Assembly: GCA_021464525.1 (NCBI GenBank) | Contig: JADRCO010001143.1 | Span: 1 to 22,137 of the forward strand | Length of the DNA: 22,137 nucleotides | Reading direction: 5' to 3' | DNA from: Rhizophagus sp. LPA8_4_AMF | Taxonomy: Eukaryota; Glomeromycota; Glomeromycetes; Glomerales; Glomeraceae | Shown: positions 8,622 through 17,975 of the stretch, piece after piece | Layout: the number at the start of each line of letters is the position of its first letter | Position numbering within the stretch: position 1 is the stretch's first letter | Translations under genes and position numbers: made by a program | The notes under the pieces: generated by a model | Told to the model about the DNA's origin: nothing | The model's input: only the letters and a program-made list of their open reading frames with translations | The model's database searches: none

Positions 8622-10948
8622 ATGTATACAATGTATGAAGTTTCATCAGCGTTCCTGACATATATCATTGGAATTATCATTTTGATAATTTTTTATATTA
8701 TAAAACTTCCTCGCATTGGTGCAGTAAGTGAGACTGATTTAAAAACTGTTTCGGCTGTTATAATGGTTTCTTTTTAATCCTTAATTAATTTTAGAACGAA
8801 CCACCGTTTGTGCCTTATACAATTCCAATTCTCGGTCATACGTATAATTACCTTTTTAACGCACGAAATTTCTTTAAAAAATGTAAAAAACAGGTGATCA
8901 TTAAATATTTTAATCTTTCTTTTTTTTTTAAAAAAAAAACAAAGAAATTTACGTGTATCCAATTATTAGTATGGTGAATGTTTTTCAATTTATGTATTCG
9001 GACTTGTGATGACGATTGTTTCGAGAAGTTCTTTGAATGAAGTGTTTATAAATCATAAAGACTTTGAAATGGCACTATCCGAGGTAATTGAGGAAAATGT
9101 GATCCAATCATAAAAACTTATTTAAATTTGAACTTTCTTTTTTACTGTAGTTTCTTCCTTTCGATATGATCTTTGAGAATATTGGTGATTTTGATAAAGT
9201 AACTCATCTTAATGCAAAGCTCGCTAGAGAAGAACTTTCTGGTAAAATGGATTCTTACACTCCAATAATCCAAAAATATCTCTTGAAAGGAATTGATAAA
9301 TGGATTGGAGATTGTAAAGGTAATTATAAACTTTACTTTCCTAAAATTTATTTAATACTGATTCTTTATTTATTTATTTTTAGAACCAAAAGAATTTCAT
9401 AGTATTTGGACATTAATGAATAATATAGTCTCTTTACCAATGGCTAATATAATAGTTGGAGAGGTAATTCATGTCATATATCATTGTTGAGACGGTTAAA
9501 GTTATACTTAATTTTTTGAAAATTTATTGTATATTAGGAAGCTGCATCTCATGAAGAAGTGGTAAAGTCATTTGGAATCTTTACTTTCGATATAGGTCGA
9601 ACAAGAATTCCGCCAATTTGTTCTTTTATCCATCCTAAACTTCACGAATTCGTAACCACGTGAGTTCATGATTAAACGGCATTTTTATTAAAGTTATTAA
9701 TTCTTATCATAATTTTTTGATTAGTATGCCTTTGAGATTTGGGTGGAATCCAATTTTACGTCATCAAAAAATTATAATCAATCACATAAAACCGGTAATC
9801 GAAAAACGTATCAAGGAAAAAAAATTGCTTGGCAAAGATTATAAACCTTACGTAATTAAAATTGAAAGTTTCTTTTTTTTCGCATATTATTTTATTTTTT
9901 TATTTTTTAAAAAAAAAAAAAATTTTTTTTTATAAATCATATTAGAATGATATTCTTGAATTCTATATAAATCAACCGGATTTCGATTACTCAAATCCTA
10001 AAATATTTCATTATTATGTTGATGTCTTATTTATTCTAATTTTTGGCTCAACCGGAACAACGAGCGAAATTGTTACAAATGGATTATTTGGTAATTCTTA
10101 TCATTTGATAAATGTTTTATTCCGTTATTATGTATAAATGTATAACTATATATAATTTTACTTAGATATGGCGGGAAGACCAGACTGCTTGAATGAATTA
10201 TATGAAGAAGCAATGATAATTAGCAAAGAATGCAATGGTTCGATTACCTTTTCTGATGTTCTAAAAATGAAGAAATTAGATAGTTTCGTCAAAGAAGTGC
10301 TTAGGCATTCGGATGATACACGTATGGATTATTTTATTTTTATTTTTAAATAATTTTAATAAAAATATTTTATTTATTTTGATATAATATAATTTAGTGA
10401 AGTTTGTTCATAAAGTTACATCTGAAAGTTTCACCTTCTCCAACGGATATACAATTCCAAAAGGTGTAGTAATTAATAATAATTTTACCAAAAAATAAAT
10501 CATTTTCTTTTAATTTTCTTACTTTTTTTTTGTACTGTATCTAGGACGTAGAGTAAATATGTATATGGATGATGTATTAAAATCAAAAGATGCTTATGGC
10601 GATGATGCTGAAGAATTTAAACCATTTCGATTTGTAAATGCAAATTCTTCTGCATCAAAAATTGATCGTAATTATGTTGTTTTTGGCGGAGGAAAACATG
10701 CATGTCCTGGGTAAATTATATTTTTTAATTTTATAAATGGTAAATATTATCGCTTATTTCTATTAAAATTTAATTTTATTTTTCTTTATAGTCGATTTTT
10801 TGCTATTCATGAGATAAAACTTATATTACATAAGTTAATTTTGAAATACAATATTAAAACAAAGTGTGGTAAAATTGAAAGTAAGACATTCATTGGTCCA
10901 AGTTCATTACCTTCTAAGAAGGCTTTAATTTTTGAAAACAGAAAATAA
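8622..10948 (+). CDS. Cytochrome P450 monooxygenase, 12 exons
   Basis: Exons joined in frame by GT-AG introns of 64-103 bp are 8622-8723, 8795-8893, 8970-9083, 9151-9319, 9384-9463, 9538-9659, 9725-9851, 9946-10090, 10166-10321, 10398-10463, 10545-10710 and 10792-10948, giving about 500 aa, the normal length for a microsomal P450. Residues 9-27 are a hydrophobic anchor (FLTYIIGIIILIIFYII), followed by the NEPPFVPYTIPILGHTY proline-rich hinge. The I-helix region is FGSTGTTSE (304-312), the K-helix is EVLR (363-366), PFRF is at 420-423, and the haem loop is FGGGKHACPG (440-449) with Cys447 as the iron ligand. His replaces the usual Arg in the haem loop, as in CYP51. The I-helix lacks the usual acidic residue. 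The protein should be an ER-bound haem-thiolate oxygenase using a P450 reductase; the substrate is unknown. The start is 8622 or 8631, since the anchor follows directly; 8526 is a longer alternative. No stops or frameshifts are seen. Confidence 0.9.
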
Positions 10949-11022
10949 TGGGAAATGCTTAAAAATATTTTTTTTTTAACTTTTATCTGCTTATTCAAAA
11001 TTTCTTTACGGCAATATGTTTT

Positions 11023-11028
11023 AATAAA
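11023..11028 (+). terminator. AATAAA polyadenylation signal of the P450 gene
   Basis: A canonical AATAAA hexamer lies 75 bp after the P450 stop codon and is followed by a T-rich tract (CTTTTTTTGAG). Position and sequence fit a 3' processing signal. Confidence 0.5.
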
Positions 11029-11320
11029 CTTTTTTTGAGTAATGATTATTATTGAATTACGTATGATAGTAACGTCGATAAAATGTACAATGTTTGAGTA
11101 TAAAATTGACGTAAATTAGTTGACGTAAATTAGTAAAAGATAACTGAATGTCTTTTTATAATTTATATACACAGTTAACACGCCCATATCTTTTGTATGG
11201 AAATTACAAAATTTGGCTAATATTATACCATCACAAAGTTTACGTTCATCCTGGAACTGAAATTATCGACTAGGAAACGTAAGCCCGGAACGAAAACTAA
11301 AATTTTGCGATTTCATTGAA

Positions 11321-11355
11321 TGACGTCACGTGAGGAAACAGAGAAATTCACGTGA
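11321..11355. promoter_or_regulatory. CRE-like site with two TCACGTGA (E-box) palindromes
   Basis: TGACGTCA at 11321-11328 is a perfect CRE/ATF-type octamer. It overlaps TCACGTGA at 11326-11333, and a second perfect TCACGTGA follows at 11348-11355. The first reads GTCACGTGA, a Cbf1-type bHLH site as known in yeasts. Two further copies of TCACGTGA occur at 16486-16493 and 17010-17017. No nearby start codon with a good ORF is seen, so the controlled gene, if any, is unknown. Confidence 0.4.
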
Positions 11356-11819
11356 TAGATCATTTTACGTAGCAGAATTAGCAGATAGTGCGTAGACACA
11401 TATAGTCCTTCGTTTCGCTCCGGACAATTAAGAAAAAAAAAACAGAATTTGACAAAAAAGAATTCACTTTATTACTAGTTAAAGAAAATCTCAAATTACG
11501 GCATACGTCAAAACTTTATCCCCAAATATTAAATATTTCATTATTTTTTAATGTTCAATTATAACCTGTACTGTAAGAGACTTATAAGAATTACTTGTAA
11601 ATGAAATGAAATTTTCGAATATGACGCAAAAGTACCGGTCTTGATTTTTATAAATATAACGCGCTAATAATTACATATCAATACACAAAAAATTAGTAAT
11701 TTATTTAATCGTGATCTTTTATAATAATGATATTTTATAAAGTATTATGATAATTTATTATCATTAATAAAAAAAAAATTATTTATTTTCAATTATAAAC
11801 TTCACAATAAAAATAATAT

Positions 11820-12647
11820 TTTGTAAGGGTCGAAAGTATTTCTTCTTTATTTATTAATAATTTTGGATGATTGATTGTATCAGACTTTTTTTTTCTAACG
11901 TAAGTAACATTCTATTATAAAGGTCATTTTTGATATTATATTCTACTTCAATTTTTAATTTATGAAATTTTGGAAGAATATCAAATAATATATTTACTTG
12001 ATATTCTTCACAAAAAAATCATTTAGTTTGTAAGAGTCGAAACTATTTCTTCTTTAATTATTAATAATTTTAGATGATTAATTGTATCAAACTTTTTTTT
12101 CTAACGTAAGTAACATTCTATTCTAAAGGTCATTTTTTGATATTATATTAAATTTCAATTTTTAATTTATGAAATTTTGGAAGAATATCAAATAATATAT
12201 TTACTTGATATTCTTCACAAAAAAATCATTTAGTTTGTAAGAGTCGAAACTATTTCTTCTTTAATTATTAATAATTTTAGATGATTAATTGTATCAAACT
12301 TTTTTTTCTAACGTAAGTAACATTCTATTCTAAAGGTCATTTTTTGATATTATATTAAATTTCAATTTTTAATTTATGAAATTTTGGAAGAATATCAAAT
12401 AATATATTTACTTGATATTCTTCACAAAAAAATCATTTAGTTTGTAAGGGTCGAAACTATTTCTTCTTTAATTATTAATAATTTTAGATGATTGATTGTA
12501 TCAGACTTTTTTTCTAACGTAAGTAACATTCCTATTATAAAGGTCATTTTTGATATTATTTTCTTCTTCAATTTTTAATTTATGAAATTTTGGAAGAATA
12601 TCAAATAATATATTTATTTGATATTCTTCACAAAAAAAATCATTTAG
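11820..12647. repeat. Tandem array of four 207-bp units
   Basis: The units are 11820-12026, 12027-12233, 12234-12440 and 12441-12647, each exactly 207 bp, beginning TTTGTAAGRGTCGAAA and ending ATCATTTAG. By eye units 2 and 3 are identical throughout, while 1 and 4 differ at scattered bases and homopolymer lengths. Each unit carries a perfect 12-bp inverted pair GAAGAATATCAA/TTGATATTCTTC with a 13-nt loop (for example 12180-12216). On the minus strand each unit spells a decayed protein segment including EEYQ, NILFDILPKFHKLKIE and NIKNDLYN, closed by stops and frameshifts. The unit is probably a duplicated coding fragment that is no longer translated. Confidence 0.85.
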
Positions 12648-12695
12648 TGACAAGTGGTGTAGTGATAAGATTGTTTCATCAAATCCACTTGTCAC
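12647..12695. repeat. tRNA-like hairpin, copy 1
   Basis: Perfect 11-bp inverted arms GTGACAAGTGG (12647-12657) and CCACTTGTCAC (12685-12695) enclose a 27-nt loop. The 5' half reads GACAAGTGGTGTAGTGATAAG. The first seven bases resemble a tRNA acceptor strand, and TGGTGTAGTGR matches the Pol III A-box. The 3' half ends ATCAAATCCACTTGTCACC like a T-arm plus acceptor strand. No anticodon arm fits in the gap, so this is not a functional tRNA. It may be the head of a SINE-type element or an internally deleted tRNA copy. Confidence 0.5.
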
Positions 12696-12953
12696 CTTAT
12701 ATTAAAATGCGAAAAAAATATCATTATCAAAGAGTTGTCTAATTCCTCTAAATATTATTGTGTTTAGTCTTCATTTTTCTATAAAATCTGGGAAAACCCT
12801 CTAGTCAAACTTAAAAGAGATGAAAAGACTGGACTTTTAAAAATATAATATCAAATATTGATTGTATCTGACTTTTTTTCTAACGTAAGTAAAATTCTAT
12901 CATAAAAGTCATTTTATATTATTTTCTTCTTCAATTTAATTTATGAAATTTTG

Positions 12954-13015
12954 GAAGTATATCAAATAACATATGTTCTTGAAATAACAAAGAACATATG
13001 CTCTTGATATACTTC
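12954..13015. repeat. 62-nt two-part hairpin within a diverged array unit
   Basis: The outer stem is GAAGTATATCAA (12954-12965) with TTGATATACTTC (13004-13015). The inner stem is CATATGTTCTT (12970-12980) with AAGAACATATG (12990-13000), with a short loop between. The outer stem is the homologue of the array hairpin GAAGAATATCAA/TTGATATTCTTC, but both arms carry the matching substitution so pairing is kept. Confidence 0.65.
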
Positions 13016-13023
13016 AAATAAGC

Positions 13024-13072
13024 GTGACAAGTGGTGTAGTGGTAAGATTTTTCCATCAAATCCACTTGTCAC
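13024..13072. repeat. tRNA-like hairpin, copy 2
   Basis: The same 11-bp perfect arms as copy 1 (13024-13034 with 13062-13072) and the same 27-nt loop length are present. The A-box-like stretch here is TGGTGTAGTGGTAAG, closer to the tRNA consensus than in copy 1. A third, decayed copy at about 13365-13418 keeps the right arm as CCACTTGCCAC but has a damaged left arm. Confidence 0.5.
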
Positions 13073-13450
13073 CTTATATTAAATGTGAAAAAAATATTAT
13101 CCAGATAGCTTAATTCTTCTAAATATTGTTGTGTGTAGTCAAAACTTGAAAGAGATGAAAAGAACAAGTTTTGAAAATATATTGATAAATATTGGATCGT
13201 GTCCGACTTTTCATTCAATGCAAGCAACATCTTATCATAAAGATCGTCTTTAATTTTATATTCTTCTTCAATCAACTTATAAAATTTAGTTAGTATATCA
13301 AATAATGTATGAATTTGATATTCTTCGTAATTAAGTCATCAACATGCATATGGGATCAATGAATGTAGCAAATTGTAGTGAAGTAGTAAGATTTTTTCAC
13401 CAAATCCACTTGCCACCTTATATGCATTGCCTCGAAGTGAATATCAATAT

Positions 13451-13765
13451 TCAGATTTGCCTCAAAGCGAATAACTGTTCTGTAGGAAGACCAAGAACAA
13501 CTTTTTCTCTAAGCTTTTGAACAAATCCGTAGTTATGGCATGTAGAATTTCCACAGTCAAAATCATCATTTCTTGAGTCAGGTGATTTACTACAATATTT
13601 GTTACCAAATAATGCTTTGTATTTTACGTTATATGACTGGCCTTCTACATAAAGGTAAGTTTGTTTTGTTGAAGTTTGATGATTATCTATGAAATAATTG
13701 AAGATTTTACATTTATTTTGTGAGAATTTCTTTTTAATTTTTAAGTGAGAAAATATTCGCAACAT
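13451..13765 (-). CDS. Hypothetical ORF, 104 aa, lysine- and cysteine-containing
   Basis: An uninterrupted minus-strand ORF begins MLRIFSHLKIKKKFSQNKCK and ends VVLGLPTEQLFALRQI. A basic N-terminus is followed by a middle section with four Cys (YCSKSPDSRNDDFDCGNSTC). There is no clear signal peptide, membrane segment or known domain. It lies just upstream, on the same strand, of the decayed repeated module in the array, so it could be an exon of the same former gene, but no splice link is evident. Length and composition are better than most chance ORFs in this AT-rich DNA. I do not recognise a family. Confidence 0.3.
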   Translation of the reverse strand: MLRIFSHLKIKKKFSQNKCKIFNYFIDNHQTSTKQTYLYVEGQSYNVKYKALFGNKYCSKSPDSRNDDFDCGNSTCHNYGFVQKLREKVVLGLPTEQLFALRQI

Positions 13766-15789
13766 TTTTTTTTTTGAAATTATTTTTTTTCAGAGATAAT
13801 TTTATTTTGTTAAGTGAAATAAAGGGTTTAGTGTGGATTTAAGTAAGAATAAATAAACGGGAAACCAACAAATTAAGCATTTATATATGTGTATGTGTCC
13901 ATTGTTGCAAATCTTTTTATGTACTGTCACATAGTATCACAAATATCCTTCATGTTGCAGTTTTCTTTTTTCCTACAATAAAAAATAACCTTTTTTGGTA
14001 TACAAGAATAGGAAATATCCGTCCCTTATTCTAGAAAAATAGGAAATTTTAATACCAGTAGGTAAATTAACTCCATATTCTCGATCCGTTTTTTTATATT
14101 CCATCTTTTTTTCCGTAAAAAGACTCATATTTCCGGAATTAATAACCTTATATCACGGAATTTTATATTTTATATTTTCCGTGAATGGGATCCGTATTTT
14201 TACGGAGTTTTTACGGAAATAACGGACAAAATTTTTTATAGGGATAATATTAAAACCGATATTAAACCGAATGTTAAACCGAATGTTAAACCGAATACTA
14301 AACGAAAAAAAAAATGATAACAAATGTTGCATATGAATATGACGAGGAGTGACGAAAAGTAATAGCGAAAATAATAGTAGGAGAAATAGACTGACGCTTC
14401 CCCCTAGCCTATTAGGTAATTAATTGGGAATTCGAATTTCATGTTAGACATTAGGGAATTTTTGTATTGGCAACATATCGCAGAGATCACATGAAAATTA
14501 TTTTTGGTTGATTTGTTATTTTTTTTTTCTTTTAATAAAGTTCTGATAATGAAATAATTAATGAAAAGAAATAATTCGGTCATCTATTAAACATATACAA
14601 TATACCTGTCAATCAAGTTGGTTGCACGAACTATGTCAAATTCAAATATTTATATGAAAGGGATGATTATTTTTCATTAAGATTTGCGAATGATTGGAAC
14701 AATTGTATACTCTGTTTATACTATAATGAATGTGTGGTTATAGAGATTAAATGATATTTACAAAATTAATTAATCAAATTATTATAATTTAATAAATTAT
14801 ACGAATAAGGGAATAATATATAAACGACAATGGACATTACTTCCTTAGAAGTCGTAATTCTATCATAATCATAAATAAATTTAACTATTCCTAAAAAAGG
14901 ATTGGCTAATTAAAAAATCAGCCTCCTTACTTCATAGATTTTACGTTTCTATTCCATGTTTGGAATCATGACAGTAATTGTACTGAAATATACAGTGACA
15001 TATAGTTGGCTCGCACTCGATTATTATCAGGGGTTTGTTTTTTCAAAAAAAAAAAAATATTCCAAAAACGAATAACAAATTAATTCATTCAGATAAACGT
15101 ATTATTGGATAATTATCTTTATGACATAAGCTCTGTATTTATATTGATGATTAAAAAATACGTAAGAACATGCCTAAAACCTAAAAAGTTAAAATCTTAA
15201 AAAAACATTATATAAAAATATTATAAAGTCGTAACACATTCAAATGAAACTGCATACTTTTTATTAATCGTAAAACAACAAACTTTATTTCAAATTATAA
15301 TTATTAGATAATCATTAAAATTCGTTACGGAAATTATAAATCATTTAACATTTTTATTTCACATGTTTGTAAATTTCGCGTGACAATTAAATTTTTATTG
15401 CATTTATTTATTTCATTTTTATTACGGTTACATAATTATATTAAATGAAAATTTTTTTTTTAAGCTAATGAGATAAGGAAGATTTTTCATTTATGAATTT
15501 TATTATTGAGTCGAATGATTTTTACGTACGTACTAATCAAATCACCAATCAATGTCACGAAAGAAAAAAAATGTAGAGTTCCTCTATTTTGTTGGAACAG
15601 TAAACCGTTATAAAATATATTCAGTTGTCACATTACTTCCTTATCCATTGTAAATTCTGCATGCAGATCTGACAAAAATAACAAAAATTTTTATTTGATA
15701 GTCGTAATAATAGCGAGAAGAAAACTTCGAAATTTCACGATACGACTTCTAAAATGTTTTTTTTTTAACACCAATTATTAAAATAACAA

Positions 15790-15831
<42 letters not shown>

Positions 15832-16485
15832 TTTACCTAAAATTGACCATCCTCTTTGATATGAATTTTTTTTTTAAAAAAAAAAAAATGAATAATAAAT
15901 GAATGAATAAATAAAAACAAAAAAAATTTCATTTAAACAATAAAATATCAATTCTATCTATTTGCACTTAATGGAATTTCCGAATGTAACATATTATATA
16001 AGATTATTAATAAATTAAATTATTTGGAACTAACTATAATTAAATAAAGATTTTTCAAATCTTTCAAAAAAATTTTATTTGTGTAATATGAAAAAATATG
16101 CAATACATTTTTCGTAATGTTTCACATATATTTTCATTTTATTCAATTCCGTAATTTGATTTCATATTTTTATAATAAATAAAAAGACACAAAAATAGGT
16201 TTTTGATCCATGTTCTTTGTCCTTTTTATGAAACTTTATTATTATATATAATATTATTTCGACCGATCCTATTGTTCTCTGTTGTATAATTGTTTAACTG
16301 TTTATAGACGCCAAGAACCAATTTATGGAATCTCTTTACCATAACCTTCTTACAATCATTACATACAAAAAAGGAAATTGGAAACTTCGTCCTACATTAG
16401 AACTTTTTGGCCCGCATTAATACAACCTTGGCCGGAATTAATTGAAAGTACCTAACTTTCAGTTTCCATTTTAAATTTTTAAATT
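13766..16485. other. Long gene-poor AT-rich stretch
   Basis: No supported exon on either strand. Near its start is a patch rich in TTCCGT/ACGGAA words (14080-14230), including a hairpin TCACGGAA/TTCCGTGA at about 14154-14185 and CCGTATTTTTACGG at about 14192-14205. A short tandem repeat follows at 14250-14304. A very long T tract then A tract (15790-15830) forms a near-perfect poly(dT)-poly(dA) palindrome. The rest is simple AT-rich DNA. Confidence 0.5.
14250..14304. repeat. 12-bp tandem repeat (TTAAACCGAATG type)
   Basis: About four and a half copies of a 12-base unit are present (ATTAAAACCGAT, ATTAAACCGAAT, GTTAAACCGAAT, GTTAAACCGAAT, ACTAAACGA). The middle copies are identical and the outer ones are diverged, as expected for a slippage repeat. 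No coding role is evident. Confidence 0.7.
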
Positions 16486-17089
16486 TCACGTGAATTGCAA
16501 TAATCAATGCGTCTTGTTTATATCGAAATTATCTTAACAATTTCTTAGTTTCGAAATAAAATATCATTCTTAAACGAAAAAAAAAATTTATAATTCGGTA
16601 CTTTGGGAAAGTTTTTGAAACTACTGAAAAAGAAACAATTATTAATTAATGTCTAATTCAAAAAATCGACACTCGGTTTTCTAATTTGATTGAAAATCAA
16701 TCAATTTCCAATTACTAATTAACGAAATCGATTTTTTTGAAATATCGATTAAATGGAATGCAATATGTAACAAAGTACTAAAAAAATTTTAACAATCAGA
16801 GAAAAATAAAATAAAAGTAAATTTATTTTATTTACAACCAAGCCATATTTCATGAATTTTCTCGGAGTAACTTCTTGTCTAATCCTTCTTCTAAACTCTA
16901 TGTACTAATATAAAAATATGTGTTACAAAACTTTTTTGACTAATTTTTTGTGCAGAGTTTGGGTAATGGTCATAGCGTCACGTCTGTATGTAAAAGGAGA
17001 CGTCATATCTCACGTGAAACATTCCATAGCCCTTTTGTCGAGTTTCTACTCTTCTATCAGAAACATTCTTGTTTATCATAAAAGATAAA
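16486..17089. other. Non-coding stretch with E-box palindromes and an AT-rich inverted repeat
   Basis: TCACGTGA occurs at 16486-16493 and again at 17010-17017. The latter is preceded by GACGTCAT at 16999-17006, echoing the CRE plus E-box pairing seen at 11321. Between them, about 16650-16745 forms an imperfect inverted repeat (TTCAAAAAATCGA against TCGATTTTTTTGAA) centred on GATTGAAAATCAATC. No gene was recognised. Confidence 0.4.
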
Positions 17090-17200
17090 TTAACTTGAAG
17101 TTAAATCAACAAAACCGACATAGTCTTGAACCAAACGATGAGGAGCTTTTGCTTGCTTGATAACTTCCGCTCTTGAAGTGGCTGTGGTTGCGTCTTTCAT
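17090..17200 (-). CDS. Small ORF, 36 aa, GC-richer than its surroundings
   Basis: The minus strand reads MKDATTATSRAEVIK, then QAKAPHRLVQDYVGFVDLTSS, to a TAA. The codons (GCC, GCG, ACC, GTC, AAG) are clearly less AT-biased than flanking DNA, and the residue mix looks protein-like. The upstream frame is closed by a TGA nine bases before the ATG. Either this is a complete micro-ORF, or it is a last exon entered through the AG of ACATAG just before GGAAAGTATG. No family is recognised and no membrane segment is visible. Treat it as a candidate small protein or terminal exon. Confidence 0.3.
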   Translation of the reverse strand: MKDATTATSRAEVIKQAKAPHRLVQDYVGFVDLTSS

Positions 17201-17511
17201 ACTTTCCCTATGTCAACAGACCGTTTCAAGGCTTACGAGCTTGCGAGCCCGGGAGGTGTATCGTCATGTATCGTCATTCAACTGCTGTAAATAACAATGT
17301 CTATTCACATTTCACGCTTCTAAAAAACGAGCCCGATTTTTGACGATAAACATTTTATTATTTTTTATTTTATAAAACAAAGCGAAATGAGTGAAATACG
17401 GATCCTAAGCAGTGATATCAATTCAAAAAATTTTTATACGCGCAAAATGTAAAAACCTTGAAAAAGGTGCAATCATTTGCGCACAATATATAAAGTAATA
17501 CACAACCCTAC
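17201..17511. other. Short intergenic stretch with a locally GC-rich patch
   Basis: Next to the small ORF is a patch of raised GC (17215-17300) with the direct repeat CGTCATGTATCGTCAT. On the right, GCGCAAAATG and CATTTGCGC form a short imperfect hairpin (about 17440-17485). Nothing coding was recognised. Confidence 0.4.
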
Positions 17512-17975
17512 AATAAATTACCGGATTTCATAAATTTTATTTAGTAATATATAGTAAAAATTGATGATTTTCGGGTTGCATAATAGTCTACGAATTTTTG
17601 ATAAAATTTATCTGAATTTTTTTTATTTGATAGCCGATCAATTATAGCTTTTAGATATTAAAATGAAAAAAGAATATTTTTAATACATAAGAAAATTTTC
17701 TCATTTCGAAATGTAAGAAACAATTTTTTTATATGTTTTTTGTGATTTTACATATAAAATTATCTTATCTACTACTTCACAAATAAATATTTTTCTACAT
17801 TTTAAAGATAGAATATTTTTGAATTATATTTTTAAAACTATAGTTGATCACGCTATCAAATAAAAAAATTTGGAGTGAATTCATTGAAAATTCGTAAACT
17901 TTTATGCAACCTGAAAATCATCAATTTTACTATATACTGATTACTAAGTAAAATTTATGAAATCCGGTAATTTAT
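17512..17975. mobile_element. 464-bp fold-back (MITE-like) element with long inverted repeats
   Basis: The left arm (17512-about 17597) begins AATAAATTACCGGATTTCAT, and the right arm (about 17888-17975) is its inverse, ending AATCCGGTAATTTATT. Pairing continues through TTGATGATTTTCGGGTTGCA, matched by TGCAACCTGAAAATCATCAA, with few mismatches and one 3-base gap. A second inverted block lies further in: TTTATTTGATAGCCGATCAA (about 17622-17641) against TTGATCACGCTATCAAATAAA (about 17844-17864). Most of the element could fold on itself. It has no ORF, so it would depend on a transposase elsewhere. I cannot identify the target-site duplication or the superfamily. Confidence 0.75.

Larger units (their letters stand above)
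10949..11819. other. Intergenic stretch downstream of the P450 gene
   Basis: After the P450 3' end no gene is supported. A somewhat GC-richer patch (about 11230-11430) holds the CRE/E-box cluster described separately. The remainder to the tandem array is AT-rich. Just before 11820 there is a weak remnant of the tail of another array unit (TTCACAATAAAAATAATATT). Confidence 0.5.
12648..13422. repeat. Diverged, longer-period continuation of the 207-bp array
   Basis: Two longer units (about 375 and 350 bp) follow the tandem array. Each opens with the tRNA-like hairpin, continues with ACCTTATATTAAA and a segment absent from the 207-bp units (CTAAATATTRTTGTGT, then AAGAGATGAAAAGA), and then a diverged version of the 207-bp sequence. 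The second retains a minus-strand ORF (13275-13069, 68 aa from an internal Met) reading IEEEYKIKDDLYDKMLLALN and SDTIQYLSIYFQNLFFSSL. This gives the least damaged view of the repeated protein module. A third, degraded hairpin copy ends the array at 13365-13418. The family of the protein is not recognised. Confidence 0.6.

Noticed and set aside
8774..8962. Minus-strand 62-codon ORF
   Set aside because: It is a shadow of P450 exon 2 and its flanking introns.
10807..10998. Minus-strand 63-codon ORF
   Set aside because: It lies antisense to the last P450 exon, whose spliced sense frame encodes the conserved end of the haem region.
12647..13072. Functional tRNA genes at the hairpins
   Set aside because: There is no room for an anticodon stem-loop, and the B-box match is poor (CATCAAATCC).
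11820..13422. CRISPR-like array
   Set aside because: The repeats are 207 bp or longer with no spacers of unique sequence, and the genome is clearly eukaryotic.
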